The notes: generated by a model from the letters alone, not told the origin. A stretch of 64,000 bases of DNA from Verrucomicrobiota bacterium (GCA_017305195.1 JAFKMU010000044.1:1-64000), one strand, 5' to 3'; counted from the first letter of the stretch, positions 41,988 to 50,994 are shown. A program made the numbers and translations.

Positions 41988-44641
41988 TAGAACTTGGCGT
42001 TGAGGTCGAACTGGAAGACGTCGACCTTGTAGGCCGGCCCGGCGATGTTTTCCGCGCCGTACCAGCGCACGGCCAGCCAGACGTTGGGGTTGAGCGCCAC
42101 CGCCGCGCCGACGGTGTAGCCCTGCATGTTGGTGCCGCCGAGGCCGAAGTCGGAGTCGTTGAACCCGTCGACCACGGAATCCGAGCCGATGTAGCGGTAG
42201 CCGCCCGAGATGTACCAGTCCCACGCCTTGGCGAGGGTGGGCGTGCCGACGCGCAGCTCGATATTCCAGCCGTACGGGCTGCCCTCAAAGTCGCCGATGG
42301 CGTCCAGCTCGGTGGTATCGACCGACCCGCGGTTGTTGACCGCGATTTCATTGATCGCGCTGCTGTCGAAGGCGAGGTTCTGGATGTATTCGCCGATAAG
42401 CGAAATCTGGACGGGTTCCCAGCCATTGTAGTCAATACGCGCGGTCACAGTGAAGTCCTGGAACTTCGTCGCGAGTCCGTAGTACTGCCACTGGTTGATT
42501 GTGCCATAATCGTTGCTTGCATCGGGCACGATGTCGCGCAGGGCCATGTAGGTGTTGCCCTTCTGGGCGAAGGACGGGCGGCTGTTGTCCGTGTTGCCCG
42601 CGTCGTTGATATTCTGCGGGGTGTAGGGATCGGAGAGCTTGCCCTCGATGTTGTAGAAGTAGTAGTAGGCCGCGCCAAATTTGACCTTCCAGTCCTTGGC
42701 CGGGGACCAGTCAAAGCCGAGCTGGCCGCCGAAGAGGAACTTGTCGTAGCTGGCGAACTTCTGCGGCTGGTTGGACGAGAAGTTCAGGTCGGTGTTGTAG
42801 ACCGGGAAGGCACCGCCCACGAGCCACGGCGTGAAGCCGTCAAAGACTTGGTAGCGCGCCACCATGGCCGCGCCGTCAAAGCCGAGATCGTCGTCCCAGA
42901 TGAGCGAGGTGTTGAAGAAGGGGTTGTCAAAACGGCCGCCGATGACGGAGAGGCTGCGATCCTCGTCCTTCGCGCTGAGCTCGTATTTCAGGTACGCGCG
43001 GTCGAGCCAGATGGCGTATTTGCTGAACTGGCCGCCCTGTCCGTTGTTGGCCAGGCCGATGGTCTGGTTGGTCGTGACGGGAGAATTCGTCTCGCCGGTG
43101 GCGATGCGGAATCCGGTGGTGAAGTTGTCGGTCAGATCCATCTCGGCTCCGCCGCGCACGCGGATGCGGAAGCGGTTGCGGTTCTGGTCGGCGTTGTACT
43201 GCGGCGAGAACTGGTCGCCTGCGGTGTTGAAGGGCTGGCCGGTGTTGATGGAGTTGAAGTTCGGAAACGCACCGGTGACGTCGTTGCCATCCGGGTAGAA
43301 GATGCCTTCGTAGCGCAGGCGCAGGTCAAAGAACGGATGCACGCGGTTGACCCAGGCGGGCAGGAAGCTCGCGACATTCGGCCCACCGAGGAGCGGCTTG
43401 CCAGAGGCGCGGCTCTCGTTGACCAGCTCCATCTTGATGTCTTCCTTGATCTGCGTCTTGACCGGCTCGGGGATGTAGGTCACGCGCACATCGCTGTCGG
43501 ACGGCGCAGGACCAGCTTGCGCCTGGGCGACAGCGCCCTGGTCGCTCACGGCCTGGGCGGCGGCGACCTGCGCGATGGCAAACATGTCGGCCTGGGCTTG
43601 CGCGCGGGTGGCTTCGGCTTCCGCCTCGGCCTGCGCGATCATGTCCTTGGCGTCCTCCTTGGTGAGCAGGCCACGTTGCACGAGCTTGTTGATGAGGTTG
43701 ATCGTCACGCTCTCGGAGGCGGGGCGCTTGTCCTGCGCGCCGGGCAGCGCGAGGTTGGCGGATTCCGCGGCGGCGGCCACGTCGGGCACCGGCTCGGCCT
43801 GCGGCTGCGGCGCGGCGGCGGTGTGCGCGGGTTGCGGAGCAGGAGCTGGCTCGGAGATCGGCTGCGGGTTAATCGCAGCCACGGGCTGCGGCGGCGCGGT
43901 GGGCGCAGGATAGGCGGAATCCAGCGTGGCCGGAGCGGGCGCAACCGCCGGGGGCGGCGAGGTGGCGACGACCTGCGGCTTGGCAGGATTAGGAAAGACT
44001 TCTGCCGGGCGCTGTTCCAACGGAGTTTCCTCCGGCGTCGGCGCGGGTGTGGCCTCCGCCACTGCGGGCGCTGCGCTCGGCGCGGGTGTCGGCGTGGTTT
44101 CCGTCACGACCGGAGCGACGCTCGGGGCCGGAGTCGCTTCGGCGACAGCCGGTGTCGGCGCAACGGGAGCGGGCGTCCCTTCAACCGGCGAAGGCGCAGG
44201 CGTCGCCTCCGCAACCGGGCTGGCCGGGGTTGGCGTATTCAGATACACCGGGCTGCTGGCCGCAACAGGCGCGGGAGTCGGCGTGGCTACGGGCTCGGGA
44301 GTCGCGGTGGGTTCCGGCGTGTATATTGGCGTAGGCGTGGCTGCCGGTGTGCTTTCCGGCGTGGCGGTGGGCACCGGGGTGCCGAGAGGCCACGGCTCGG
44401 GCGTGGAGAGCGAGGTCGAGGCGGTCGGGGTTGCCGCAGGCGTCGGGGTCGGCGTGGCGGCGACCGGGGTGGGCTCGGCGTAGTCGAAAATGATGCGGGT
44501 GCGTCCGCCGCTCTGGTTAATGATGGGCGACGGAGCAGGATGGGCAGAATCCTGGGCATGCGCGCCGACGAGCGGAGCCACTCCGCCTGCGAGCAGGAGG
44601 AGGCAATTCATCATTCGGCGTGGGTTGGTCTGTCTCTTCAT
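41987..44641 (-). CDS. Putative porin with a long Thr/Pro/Ala-rich N-terminus
   Basis: 884 residues. After a signal peptide (MMNCLLLLAGGVAPLVGAHA) comes about 230 residues of TPTPAATP/AEATPAPS-type low-complexity sequence, then an SLH/coiled-coil-like segment (LINKLVQRGLLTKEDAKDMIAQAEAEAEA). A C-terminal beta barrel of about 480 residues follows (FFDLRLRYEGIFYPDGN, FRIRVRGGAEMDLTDNFTTGFRIATGE ... FQFDLNAKF) with a terminal aromatic Phe as in outer-membrane proteins. It matches the putative porin family seen in Verrucomicrobia. The Pro-rich arm could cross peptidoglycan. It sits between tonB and the coiled-coil gene in the TPS operon. Confidence 0.88.
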   Translation of the reverse strand: MKRQTNPRRMMNCLLLLAGGVAPLVGAHAQDSAHPAPSPIINQSGGRTRIIFDYAEPTPVAATPTPTPAATPTASTSLSTPEPWPLGTPVPTATPESTPAATPTPIYTPEPTATPEPVATPTPAPVAASSPVYLNTPTPASPVAEATPAPSPVEGTPAPVAPTPAVAEATPAPSVAPVVTETTPTPAPSAAPAVAEATPAPTPEETPLEQRPAEVFPNPAKPQVVATSPPPAVAPAPATLDSAYPAPTAPPQPVAAINPQPISEPAPAPQPAHTAAAPQPQAEPVPDVAAAAESANLALPGAQDKRPASESVTINLINKLVQRGLLTKEDAKDMIAQAEAEAEATRAQAQADMFAIAQVAAAQAVSDQGAVAQAQAGPAPSDSDVRVTYIPEPVKTQIKEDIKMELVNESRASGKPLLGGPNVASFLPAWVNRVHPFFDLRLRYEGIFYPDGNDVTGAFPNFNSINTGQPFNTAGDQFSPQYNADQNRNRFRIRVRGGAEMDLTDNFTTGFRIATGETNSPVTTNQTIGLANNGQGGQFSKYAIWLDRAYLKYELSAKDEDRSLSVIGGRFDNPFFNTSLIWDDDLGFDGAAMVARYQVFDGFTPWLVGGAFPVYNTDLNFSSNQPQKFASYDKFLFGGQLGFDWSPAKDWKVKFGAAYYYFYNIEGKLSDPYTPQNINDAGNTDNSRPSFAQKGNTYMALRDIVPDASNDYGTINQWQYYGLATKFQDFTVTARIDYNGWEPVQISLIGEYIQNLAFDSSAINEIAVNNRGSVDTTELDAIGDFEGSPYGWNIELRVGTPTLAKAWDWYISGGYRYIGSDSVVDGFNDSDFGLGGTNMQGYTVGAAVALNPNVWLAVRWYGAENIAGPAYKVDVFQFDLNAKF

Positions 44642-44646
44642 GAAAA

Positions 44647-45348
44647 CTAATTGGGTCGGCGCGCAGTGATGCGCATCACGATGGGCATGGGCATGCCGTC
44701 GGGCGGAGGCTGGCTGAGTTGCAGGCCGGCGAGCACTTCGCGCTCAAGGGCCTGATCGATGGCGGCGTCTCCGCTCGTTCCGCTCACCTTGGCGCGGGTC
44801 ACGCGCCCGTTGCTGTCGGCCCAGATGCGGACCTGCACGGTGAGCGCGGAACTGCGCAGCTTGCGATGCCTCTGCATCGCCTCCAGCACGCGGGCCTGGA
44901 CCTGCCCGGCGTACCAGCCGTATTTGGTTCCGCCTCCCCCGCCCTTGCCATTGCCCCGGCCTCCGATCATGCCGTTGCCGGTGCCGGAGAGGCCAAAGCT
45001 GTTGGGACCGTCGCCCTGCAACGCCGTTCCCATCGCGGGCGGCGGATTGTCGGGCGGCTGCGGCGGCTCGGGCGCGGGCTGCTCCTCGGGTTGAAACTCG
45101 GGTTGCTTCGTCTGCTCCGGCGGCGGTTCCTGCTGCGGGGGCGGCGTCGGCGGCGGAGGGGTCGGCGGCGGGGGCGGAGGAGGCAGCGGCGGCATGATGC
45201 TCATCACGCTCGCTGTCGATTTCCGCTTCTTGCCTTCCTTTGGTCCGAAGACGACCCACCCGCCTGCGGCAAGCGCAAGCACGCCCACCGCGATGATGAC
45301 CACGCGGTAGCGCTGAAAAAATGTGGGCGTGTCTTCGTCCGAAATCAT
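44647..45348 (-). CDS. tonB: TonB-like energy transducer
   Basis: 233 residues. Short cytoplasmic N-terminus, one anchor (VVIIAVGVLALAAGGWVVFG), a proline-rich periplasmic stretch (about residues 50-105; PPLPPPPPPPTPPPPTPPPQ), a Gly-rich hinge, and a C-terminal TonB domain (YAGQVQARVLEAMQRHRKLRSSALTVQVRIWADSNGRVTRAKVSGTSG). TonB carries ExbBD-derived force to outer-membrane proteins. Next to exbB and exbD within the TPS operon, it points to a dedicated motor for the porin or TpsB. Confidence 0.93.
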   Translation of the reverse strand: MISDEDTPTFFQRYRVVIIAVGVLALAAGGWVVFGPKEGKKRKSTASVMSIMPPLPPPPPPPTPPPPTPPPQQEPPPEQTKQPEFQPEEQPAPEPPQPPDNPPPAMGTALQGDGPNSFGLSGTGNGMIGGRGNGKGGGGGTKYGWYAGQVQARVLEAMQRHRKLRSSALTVQVRIWADSNGRVTRAKVSGTSGDAAIDQALEREVLAGLQLSQPPPDGMPMPIVMRITARRPN

Positions 45349-45352
45349 GGCG

Positions 45353-45754
45353 TTATTTGCTGGCTTCGGTGGCGAGGCCGACCTTGGTCAGCCCGAGACG
45401 GCCGACGACGTTGAGCACGTCCATCACGCCCTGATAGTGGGTGAGCCGGTCGCCGCGAATGACGACGGGAAAGTCCGGGAACTTCGCCTTGTGCTGGCTG
45501 AGCTTTTGCTCCAGCTCGGGCAGCGTCACAGGCACGGTATCGAGGAAGATCTTGCCTTCGTTGTTCACCGTGATCGCCTTGCTCTTGGGGCCTTCCAGCG
45601 CGGGGCTCTTGCTCGCCTTGGGGAGATCGACCTTCACACCCTGCACGCCCGCCGTCGTCATGATGATGAAGATCAGCAGCAGCACGAGGTAGAGATCCAC
45701 CATCGGCGTGACGTTGATGTCGTCGTAACTCTTATTGTCTCCTCCGGCGTCCAT
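45353..45754 (-). CDS. exbD: ExbD biopolymer transport protein of the TPS locus
   Basis: 133 residues. One helix (NVTPMVDLYLVLLLIFIIMTTAG) with the conserved proton-path Asp, then the periplasmic domain with ITVNNEGKIFLDTVPVTLPEL and VVIRGDRLTHYQGVMDVLNVV. Four bases separate it from both neighbours (exbB and tonB), so it is translated as part of a tight motor cassette. Distinct from the three ExbD proteins at 153-1603. Confidence 0.95.
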   Translation of the reverse strand: MDAGGDNKSYDDINVTPMVDLYLVLLLIFIIMTTAGVQGVKVDLPKASKSPALEGPKSKAITVNNEGKIFLDTVPVTLPELEQKLSQHKAKFPDFPVVIRGDRLTHYQGVMDVLNVVGRLGLTKVGLATEASK

Positions 45755-45758
45755 TTTA

Positions 45759-47582
45759 TTATTCCGGCGTGGGGTAGAACTCCGCCATTTTCGTCACGAA
45801 TTCGTCGATGAACGTCTGCATCGTGCTGACCGTTTCCTTGATGCGCGTACTAAGATAGCTGTAGGCAAAGAGCGCAGGGATGGCCACGAGCAGACCGGCC
45901 ACGGTGGCGAGCAGCGCGCCCGCGATGCCCGGGGCGATGGAATTGACTTCCACCTCGCCCGTCTTGGCGATGGTCGCAAACGTGATCATGACGCCGATGA
46001 CCGTTCCCAGCAGCCCGAGGTACGGGCCGCCCGCGATGCTGATCGTCAGGAAGACGAGCTTGCCATTGAGCTTCTGCACCTCGCGCACAAGGCCGCCCTC
46101 CAGGCTGGCCCGGATGGCCTGGATGGATCGCGCGGAAAGACCCTTGTTTTTGTCTTCCTTGATACGGTGGCTGATCTCCTGCGACCCGATGTGATAGATG
46201 TGGTACAGCGGGCTCTGCAGCATGAGCTTCTGCTGCTTGGCATTGGCTCCTCCGAGGGCTTTCACGCTGGCCTCGTCGGCATGGTCGATCTTCGTCAGAT
46301 CAGAAGAAACTTCCTCCCATTGCTGGATGAACTGGTCGGTGCCTTTCTTGACCTGGTTGAGATAGATGAACTTCTGCACCGCCACGCTCCACCCGAGCAC
46401 GGCCATGATCGAGCACAGGGCGATGACCGCCCATCCGTCGAAGGTCAGCGACTTGCTGATGTCGCCGAAGATCGAGACGTGCTCCATGATGCTGTCGATG
46501 GTGCTGTGACCTTCTCCGCCCTCGTCTTCTCCGGGGACCAGCAGCTTCGTGCTCGCATCGTTGCCGCCCTGGTTGATGGCGGTGAATTTCACCCAGCCCG
46601 CCGGGCGCGCGATCTTGGAAATGACGAGTTCGTCGAGCTCTCCGACAAAGCCTCCCGTGGCATCGGGGCCGGTCGCGCCCAGGTAGGACGGGCCATTGAT
46701 GGCGGGCACCTTGGCATCGAGGGAGGCGTACTCTGCACCATCGACAAGGAGTTTGATTTTGGCTCCGTCGGATACGACGGCGAGATTCTTCCAGCTCGCG
46801 GCGGGCAGCGGCTGTCCGGCAGGAGAGCGCTTGACGCCGCTGGCGTCGGTCACCTCGACAAACGGCGCGCCGTTGTCAACACCGATGCGGAAGCCATTTC
46901 CTCCCGCCGTGCGGTTGAACAGCGTGGCGTTCGCGGCAGGCGTACTTTCCTTGATCCACGCCGACCACGTGAAGGCCTGTCCATCGGACCATTCCAGCGA
47001 ACTCGATCCCGGCAGCACCAGCGGGTTGGCCCCCAGCAGGCGCAGGCCGCCGCCGATGATCGCTCCCTCGGAGGCAGTTCCGGCGTTTTCCGCCGTATTG
47101 CCTGCTTCACTCGCGTCCTGCGGCGCTCCGGCTCCGGCGAAATGATACACCAGCACGGTGTCGGCGTCGTACGTTCCCTTGACCGCCTTGGCGTCCAGCG
47201 CCGTGGCCTCGGCATTGCCGCTGTAGAGCCAGAAGGTTGCTTTCGCTCCCGGCTTGATCTCGGGCGCTTTCACCCAGACGAAGGCTTCGTTAAGCAGCCC
47301 GTCCCATTTCTCGATCTGATGCGGGAGCACCGTCTTGTCGTCCTCGGCGACGAAGCGCAGATCGCTGCCATCCTCCTTGACCGCTCCAAAGTTGAAATTC
47401 CCGCTGTGCAGCCGCACCAGAATCACGCCCGGACCGACCGGCTCCGAGATGTCTCCGCCCTGCGCCGTCGGGTCGATGGTCAACGATTTGCGCGCCGTCC
47501 AGTCCTTGTCCCACCACGCGCTTCCCGTTGCAAGGGTCGTGCCCAGCAAGGCCATGGTCATTATGAATGTTCTTACCTGCAT
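45759..47582 (-). CDS. exbB: ExbB proton channel fused to periplasmic DUF2341 + LamG domains
   Basis: 607 residues from ATG 47582, seven bases after the TpsB stop. Signal peptide (MTMALLGTTLATGSA), a DUF2341-type domain about residues 22-130 (WWDKDWTARKSLTID, FWLYSGNAEA), then a ConA/LamG-like jelly roll about 145-330 (SLEWSDGQAFTWSAWIKEST, LLVDGAEYASLD, GELDELVISKIAR). The MotA/TolQ/ExbB channel follows, with three helices (AVIALCSIMAVLGWSVAVQKFIYL; LVFLTISIAGGPYLGLLGTVIGVMITFATIAKTG; GIAGALLATVAGLLVAIPALFAYSYL). The extracytoplasmic lectin-like part could sense glycans or contact the exported adhesin. Fusion order is direct from sequence; role is inference. Confidence 0.93.
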   Translation of the reverse strand: MQVRTFIMTMALLGTTLATGSAWWDKDWTARKSLTIDPTAQGGDISEPVGPGVILVRLHSGNFNFGAVKEDGSDLRFVAEDDKTVLPHQIEKWDGLLNEAFVWVKAPEIKPGAKATFWLYSGNAEATALDAKAVKGTYDADTVLVYHFAGAGAPQDASEAGNTAENAGTASEGAIIGGGLRLLGANPLVLPGSSSLEWSDGQAFTWSAWIKESTPAANATLFNRTAGGNGFRIGVDNGAPFVEVTDASGVKRSPAGQPLPAASWKNLAVVSDGAKIKLLVDGAEYASLDAKVPAINGPSYLGATGPDATGGFVGELDELVISKIARPAGWVKFTAINQGGNDASTKLLVPGEDEGGEGHSTIDSIMEHVSIFGDISKSLTFDGWAVIALCSIMAVLGWSVAVQKFIYLNQVKKGTDQFIQQWEEVSSDLTKIDHADEASVKALGGANAKQQKLMLQSPLYHIYHIGSQEISHRIKEDKNKGLSARSIQAIRASLEGGLVREVQKLNGKLVFLTISIAGGPYLGLLGTVIGVMITFATIAKTGEVEVNSIAPGIAGALLATVAGLLVAIPALFAYSYLSTRIKETVSTMQTFIDEFVTKMAEFYPTPE

Positions 47583-47589
47583 AGAAATT

Positions 47590-49272
47590 TTACAGTTCTC
47601 CCCAGACCCGGAACGACAACAGCGGGTCGTACGCCGTGTTCGGGCTTTGCGTGATGAAGGGCACTCCCAGCACCACCGAGCCGTTGAGATGTTCAAAGAG
47701 CTTGATCGTGCTGCCGACCCCCGCGCTCGCCAGGCTGAACTCGTCCTGCTGCTCGGGCAGCGGGTCGTTCACCCAGGCCACGCCTCCGTCCAGAAACCCG
47801 AACACGCGCCACTCGTTGCCCTCCGGCGCCCACCACAACAGGGACGGGCTCCGCAACTCCAGCGTCCCGGCAAAGGCGCTGTCGCCCAGGACCGCGCTTT
47901 CCAGATATCCGCGCACCGTGTTCAAACCGCCCAGCGCAAATTCCTCCGTGTCCACCAGCGGCTGCGCGCTGGCCTGTCCCTGGACCAGTCCATACGCCTG
48001 AAATCCCCACGGCAGGTCGAGCGTGTTGCCCAAGCTGCCCCGGAAATAAAAGAAGCTCGCATCCGACGCATACCGGCGGTTGTCGAAATCCGTCTCGTCG
48101 CTGCCGATCCCGCGAAAACTCCACGTCACTCCGCCGCTAAATTCCGTCTGGTAGTTCTTCCCGACCCACGCCGCCGTGTAGCTCAGCGAGAACGGGAAAT
48201 ACTGGATCGGCGACCCCGTCGTCGCCCCGTTGATGCTGAGATCCTGCGTAAAGTCCTTGTAATCCGCCCCGAAGCTCGCCGAGTGGAAAAATCCTTTCTT
48301 CCCCGGCAGATCAAAGAGCAGCCGCCCGCCGATGACTGAGCCATTGCCCGCCACCGCCGAGCCGCCCAGGGTCGACACATTGCTGTTCTGCCGGATCGCC
48401 TGCGCCATCACGCTCAGCCAGTCCACGCCCGGTACCGGCGCGATGTAGTACCCGGAGTAAATCAGCGCGTCCTGGATGCGCTGCGGCGCGATCTGAAACC
48501 CAAACCCGATCGTGTGCCCGAGCTGCCACAGGTTATCGTAACGCAGGCTCAGGTCCAACCGCAGCGGCGTCGTATTCGCGCTGTACCGGTTGTTTAGCTC
48601 CACGCTTCCGTGCAGCGGAAACTTGTCTTTGACCACGAGATTCACGTCGACCGTGCCGGGCATCACTCCTGCAGCGAGCGATGGGGTGATCTGAAGATCG
48701 CCGGATTGATTGAGCGCGATGATCTCCTTCTCGACCTTGTTGAAATTGGGCAGCGTCCCCTGGGCCAGCGAGGGAACGCGGGCTTTGATTTTGTTAATGT
48801 CGTAGAAACGCGAGCCGTTGACGCGGAGGCGTCCGACCGGAGCCTCGGTAACCTGGAGAAAAACCACACCACCCGCAGCGCGCTGCATGGGAACGCTGAC
48901 CGACACCGTCTGGAACCCCTTGTCGCGATAGGCTTTTTCCAGCGCGGCGCGAGCGCCTTCCACGTCCTGCGCGGTGCGGCCGGGCCCGAGATAGCCATAG
49001 ACCGCCTCCTCGACCGCCGGACGCTCGAGAGCCTTCGATCCCACCACGCGATACTCGCGAATGTAGAGGGTGGGTTCGTCGGCGGAAGTCTGCTGTGCAG
49101 CCTGCTGATCGGCAGGAGGTTGCGCCGGAGCGGGCGCACCAGATTCCTGGGCCGTGACACGCAGGGTCAACACCCCCGACACGCAGGCACAGACCAGGAC
49201 GCCGAGACGAAGCGGCGTACCGGCCCTGCAGGCGCGGCGCAGTGTTGAGGTGTGAAAACACGGCTTAGGCAT
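47590..49272 (-). CDS. ShlB/FhaC/HecB-family two-partner secretion transporter (TpsB)
   Basis: 560 residues, signal peptide ending LRVTA|QE. Two POTRA domains follow: POTRA1 about 68-150 (LYIREYRVVGSKALERPAVEEAV, GGVVFLQVTEAP) and POTRA2 about 150-225 (VGRLRVNGSRFYDINKIKARVPSLAQGTLPNF). A 16-strand barrel of about 330 residues carries the conserved loop-6 motif (LGGLNTVRGYLESAVLGD), ending FRVWGEL. This is the outer-membrane pore for the giant TpsA at 28823-40450. First gene of the locus; a PhoB-box-like motif lies 48 bases upstream. Confidence 0.95.
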   Translation of the reverse strand: MPKPCFHTSTLRRACRAGTPLRLGVLVCACVSGVLTLRVTAQESGAPAPAQPPADQQAAQQTSADEPTLYIREYRVVGSKALERPAVEEAVYGYLGPGRTAQDVEGARAALEKAYRDKGFQTVSVSVPMQRAAGGVVFLQVTEAPVGRLRVNGSRFYDINKIKARVPSLAQGTLPNFNKVEKEIIALNQSGDLQITPSLAAGVMPGTVDVNLVVKDKFPLHGSVELNNRYSANTTPLRLDLSLRYDNLWQLGHTIGFGFQIAPQRIQDALIYSGYYIAPVPGVDWLSVMAQAIRQNSNVSTLGGSAVAGNGSVIGGRLLFDLPGKKGFFHSASFGADYKDFTQDLSINGATTGSPIQYFPFSLSYTAAWVGKNYQTEFSGGVTWSFRGIGSDETDFDNRRYASDASFFYFRGSLGNTLDLPWGFQAYGLVQGQASAQPLVDTEEFALGGLNTVRGYLESAVLGDSAFAGTLELRSPSLLWWAPEGNEWRVFGFLDGGVAWVNDPLPEQQDEFSLASAGVGSTIKLFEHLNGSVVLGVPFITQSPNTAYDPLLSFRVWGEL

Positions 49273-49320
49273 GAACGCCTAATCTGACCGTGCGGCGGAA
49301 AAGGGGTCAAACGGCCACAG

Positions 49321-49338
49321 GTTACGGTTTTGTAACAA
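49321..49338 (-). promoter_or_regulatory. PhoB-box-like operator upstream of the TPS operon
   Basis: Minus strand TTGTTAC-AAAA-CCGTAAC: 7-4-7 direct repeat, 48 bases upstream of the TpsB ATG. Differs from the site at 26563-26582 at only two of eighteen positions. It would place the whole nine-gene secretion locus under a PhoB-type regulator (inference). Confidence 0.55.
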
Positions 49339-49361
49339 TCCCCACAGCCCTGTGGTGATGC

Positions 49362-49763
49362 CTAATCCGGGATGGCTAGCAATATATAATAATCGCCGCG
49401 CACCTGCCCGGCGGGGAAAACAAATCCCTGCTTTTTGTCGGGCGAGGCGTAGAGATGCACCTGGAAAGTCCAGTCGCCATTGAGATGCACGGGGCGGCCG
49501 TCCTTCATCATCTTGAGCTGGCCGGCGCCATCGCGCTCCGAGGTTTGCACGACGGGAGCGCGCCAGGTGCACATGTTCTTGATCACGCGGGCGTAGGCCT
49601 TGCGCGTGGCGTCATCGGCCCCGTCGAAGTTGAAGCACTGGGCCAGCGCGGCGGAGTTTTGCGTCTTGATCGCCGACTGGATGTTGAAAATGAGTTCGGA
49701 TCGCGTCGACGCGCCGAAGAGCGCACAGGGGAGGAGCAGGAGCGCGAGAAGCAGGCGGGTCAT
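49362..49763 (-). CDS. Small secreted protein at the end of the type II secretion operon
   Basis: 133 residues from ATG 49763, overlapping the gspF stop (ATGA). Signal peptide MTRLLLALLLLPCALFGA. Mature part: STRSELIFNIQSAIKTQNSAALAQCFNF, RKAYARVIKNMCTW, GDWTFQVHLYASPDKKQGFVFP, a pattern loosely like a cystatin/NTF2-type small domain with two Cys. No family recognised. Co-translated with gspF, so possibly a secretion accessory or substrate. Confidence 0.75.
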   Translation of the reverse strand: MTRLLLALLLLPCALFGASTRSELIFNIQSAIKTQNSAALAQCFNFDGADDATRKAYARVIKNMCTWRAPVVQTSERDGAGQLKMMKDGRPVHLNGDWTFQVHLYASPDKKQGFVFPAGQVRGDYYILLAIPD

Positions 49764-50992
49764 TGCGGGCGGAGGCTGGCGACGGACGAGAGGATGCCCG
49801 TGATCATGGAGTAGGCGACCACGCCGACGAAGATGGCGACGACGAAAATGGTGAGCGGCTGGATGAAGGCGGTGAGGCGCTCGATCTGATGGGCAAACTC
49901 CCGGTCGTAGCGCTTGGCCCCGCGCTGGAGGGAGGCGGCGAGGTCTCCGCTCTGCTCGCCGACGGTGACGATGTCGCAGAGCATGCCGGGAAAGAACGGC
50001 TGGCTGCGCAGGGTGGCGGCGAGCGAAGCCCCCTCGCCCACACGCTCGACGATGGCGGAGAGGAGCCTCTGGAGATAGACGTTGCCCGTGGCGTGCTGGA
50101 AAAGCGCGAGGGCGTTGAGCAGGGTGACGCCGTTGTTGAGGAGCGTGGCGAGCGTCTGGCAGAACTCGGCGAGGAACTTCCCGGTGAGGATGCCTCCGAT
50201 GAGGGGGATGCGGAGTTTGAACTGATCCCAGGTCGCGCGCCCCTCGGGGCTGCGCTTCCATGTCCAGAAGCCGAAAACCAGGGCGACCAGCGCGGCGAGC
50301 ACAAAGATGCCGTAATGCGTGATGAAGTCGCTCGCGTCGATCATGAGCTGGGTCATGAGCGGGAGCTTCTTGCCCGTCTTGCCGAGCAGGACGGTGAGCT
50401 GCGGCAGGAGGAAGGTCATGAAAATGACCATGAGCAGGATGCCGGCGGCGAAGACGATGCTCGGGTAAATGAGCGCGGCGACGATGCGCTTGCGCAAGTC
50501 GAGGATGACCGCGAGGTACTCGGACTGGCGCTTGAGGATCTTGGGCAAAGCCCCGGCGGCCTCGCCCGCCGCGACGGTGCTGCAGAAGAGCTCGGAGAAG
50601 CCGGTGCCGCAGCGCCGGAGGGCATTCGAGAAGCTCACGCCGTCGCGCACCTCCTGGCGGAGAAAGGCGGAGGCCTTGGCGATGTTGGGGCTGTCCTTGC
50701 TCGATTCCATCACGCGCAGGGCGGGGTCGAGCTGGAGGCCGGAATCGAGAAGCTCGGAGAGTTCCTCGGTGAAAAGGAGGAGTTCGTTGGCGGAGAGGCG
50801 CCCGGTGAACTCGACCGCGCCGTTGGATTTCTTCAACGCCGACGTATCCCCCCCTTCGCCTGCGCGCTCAATGGTAATGGGGCGGAGCTGGCGGGAGATG
50901 AGCCTCTGGTAAGCCTCGGCTTTTGATCGGGCCTGGAGCGTGCCGGTTTCCACCCCGCCGGGACCGGCGGCCTTGTAAGAAAAAGTCTCCAT
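49760..50992 (-). CDS. gspF: Type II secretion inner-membrane platform protein GspF
   Basis: 410 residues from ATG 50992; a TTG at 50998 would overlap gspE. Two GspF domains (about 75-195 and 275-400) each with a helical bundle and membrane segment: LLFTEELSELLDSGLQLDPALRVM ... IVAALIYPSIVFAAGILLMVIFMTFLLPQL and FCQTLATLLNNGVTLLNAL ... LTIFVVAIFVGVVAYSMITGIL. It anchors the ATPase and pseudopilus assembly. Eleventh gene of the operon, directly after gspE. Confidence 0.95.
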   Translation of the reverse strand: METFSYKAAGPGGVETGTLQARSKAEAYQRLISRQLRPITIERAGEGGDTSALKKSNGAVEFTGRLSANELLLFTEELSELLDSGLQLDPALRVMESSKDSPNIAKASAFLRQEVRDGVSFSNALRRCGTGFSELFCSTVAAGEAAGALPKILKRQSEYLAVILDLRKRIVAALIYPSIVFAAGILLMVIFMTFLLPQLTVLLGKTGKKLPLMTQLMIDASDFITHYGIFVLAALVALVFGFWTWKRSPEGRATWDQFKLRIPLIGGILTGKFLAEFCQTLATLLNNGVTLLNALALFQHATGNVYLQRLLSAIVERVGEGASLAATLRSQPFFPGMLCDIVTVGEQSGDLAASLQRGAKRYDREFAHQIERLTAFIQPLTIFVVAIFVGVVAYSMITGILSSVASLRPQ

Positions 50993-50994
50993 CG

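Noticed and set aside
42848-44650. 600-codon plus-strand frame opposite the porin gene
   Set aside because: It is extremely Arg/Gly-rich and mirrors the Thr/Pro/Ala codons of the porin arm; no domain or start signal.
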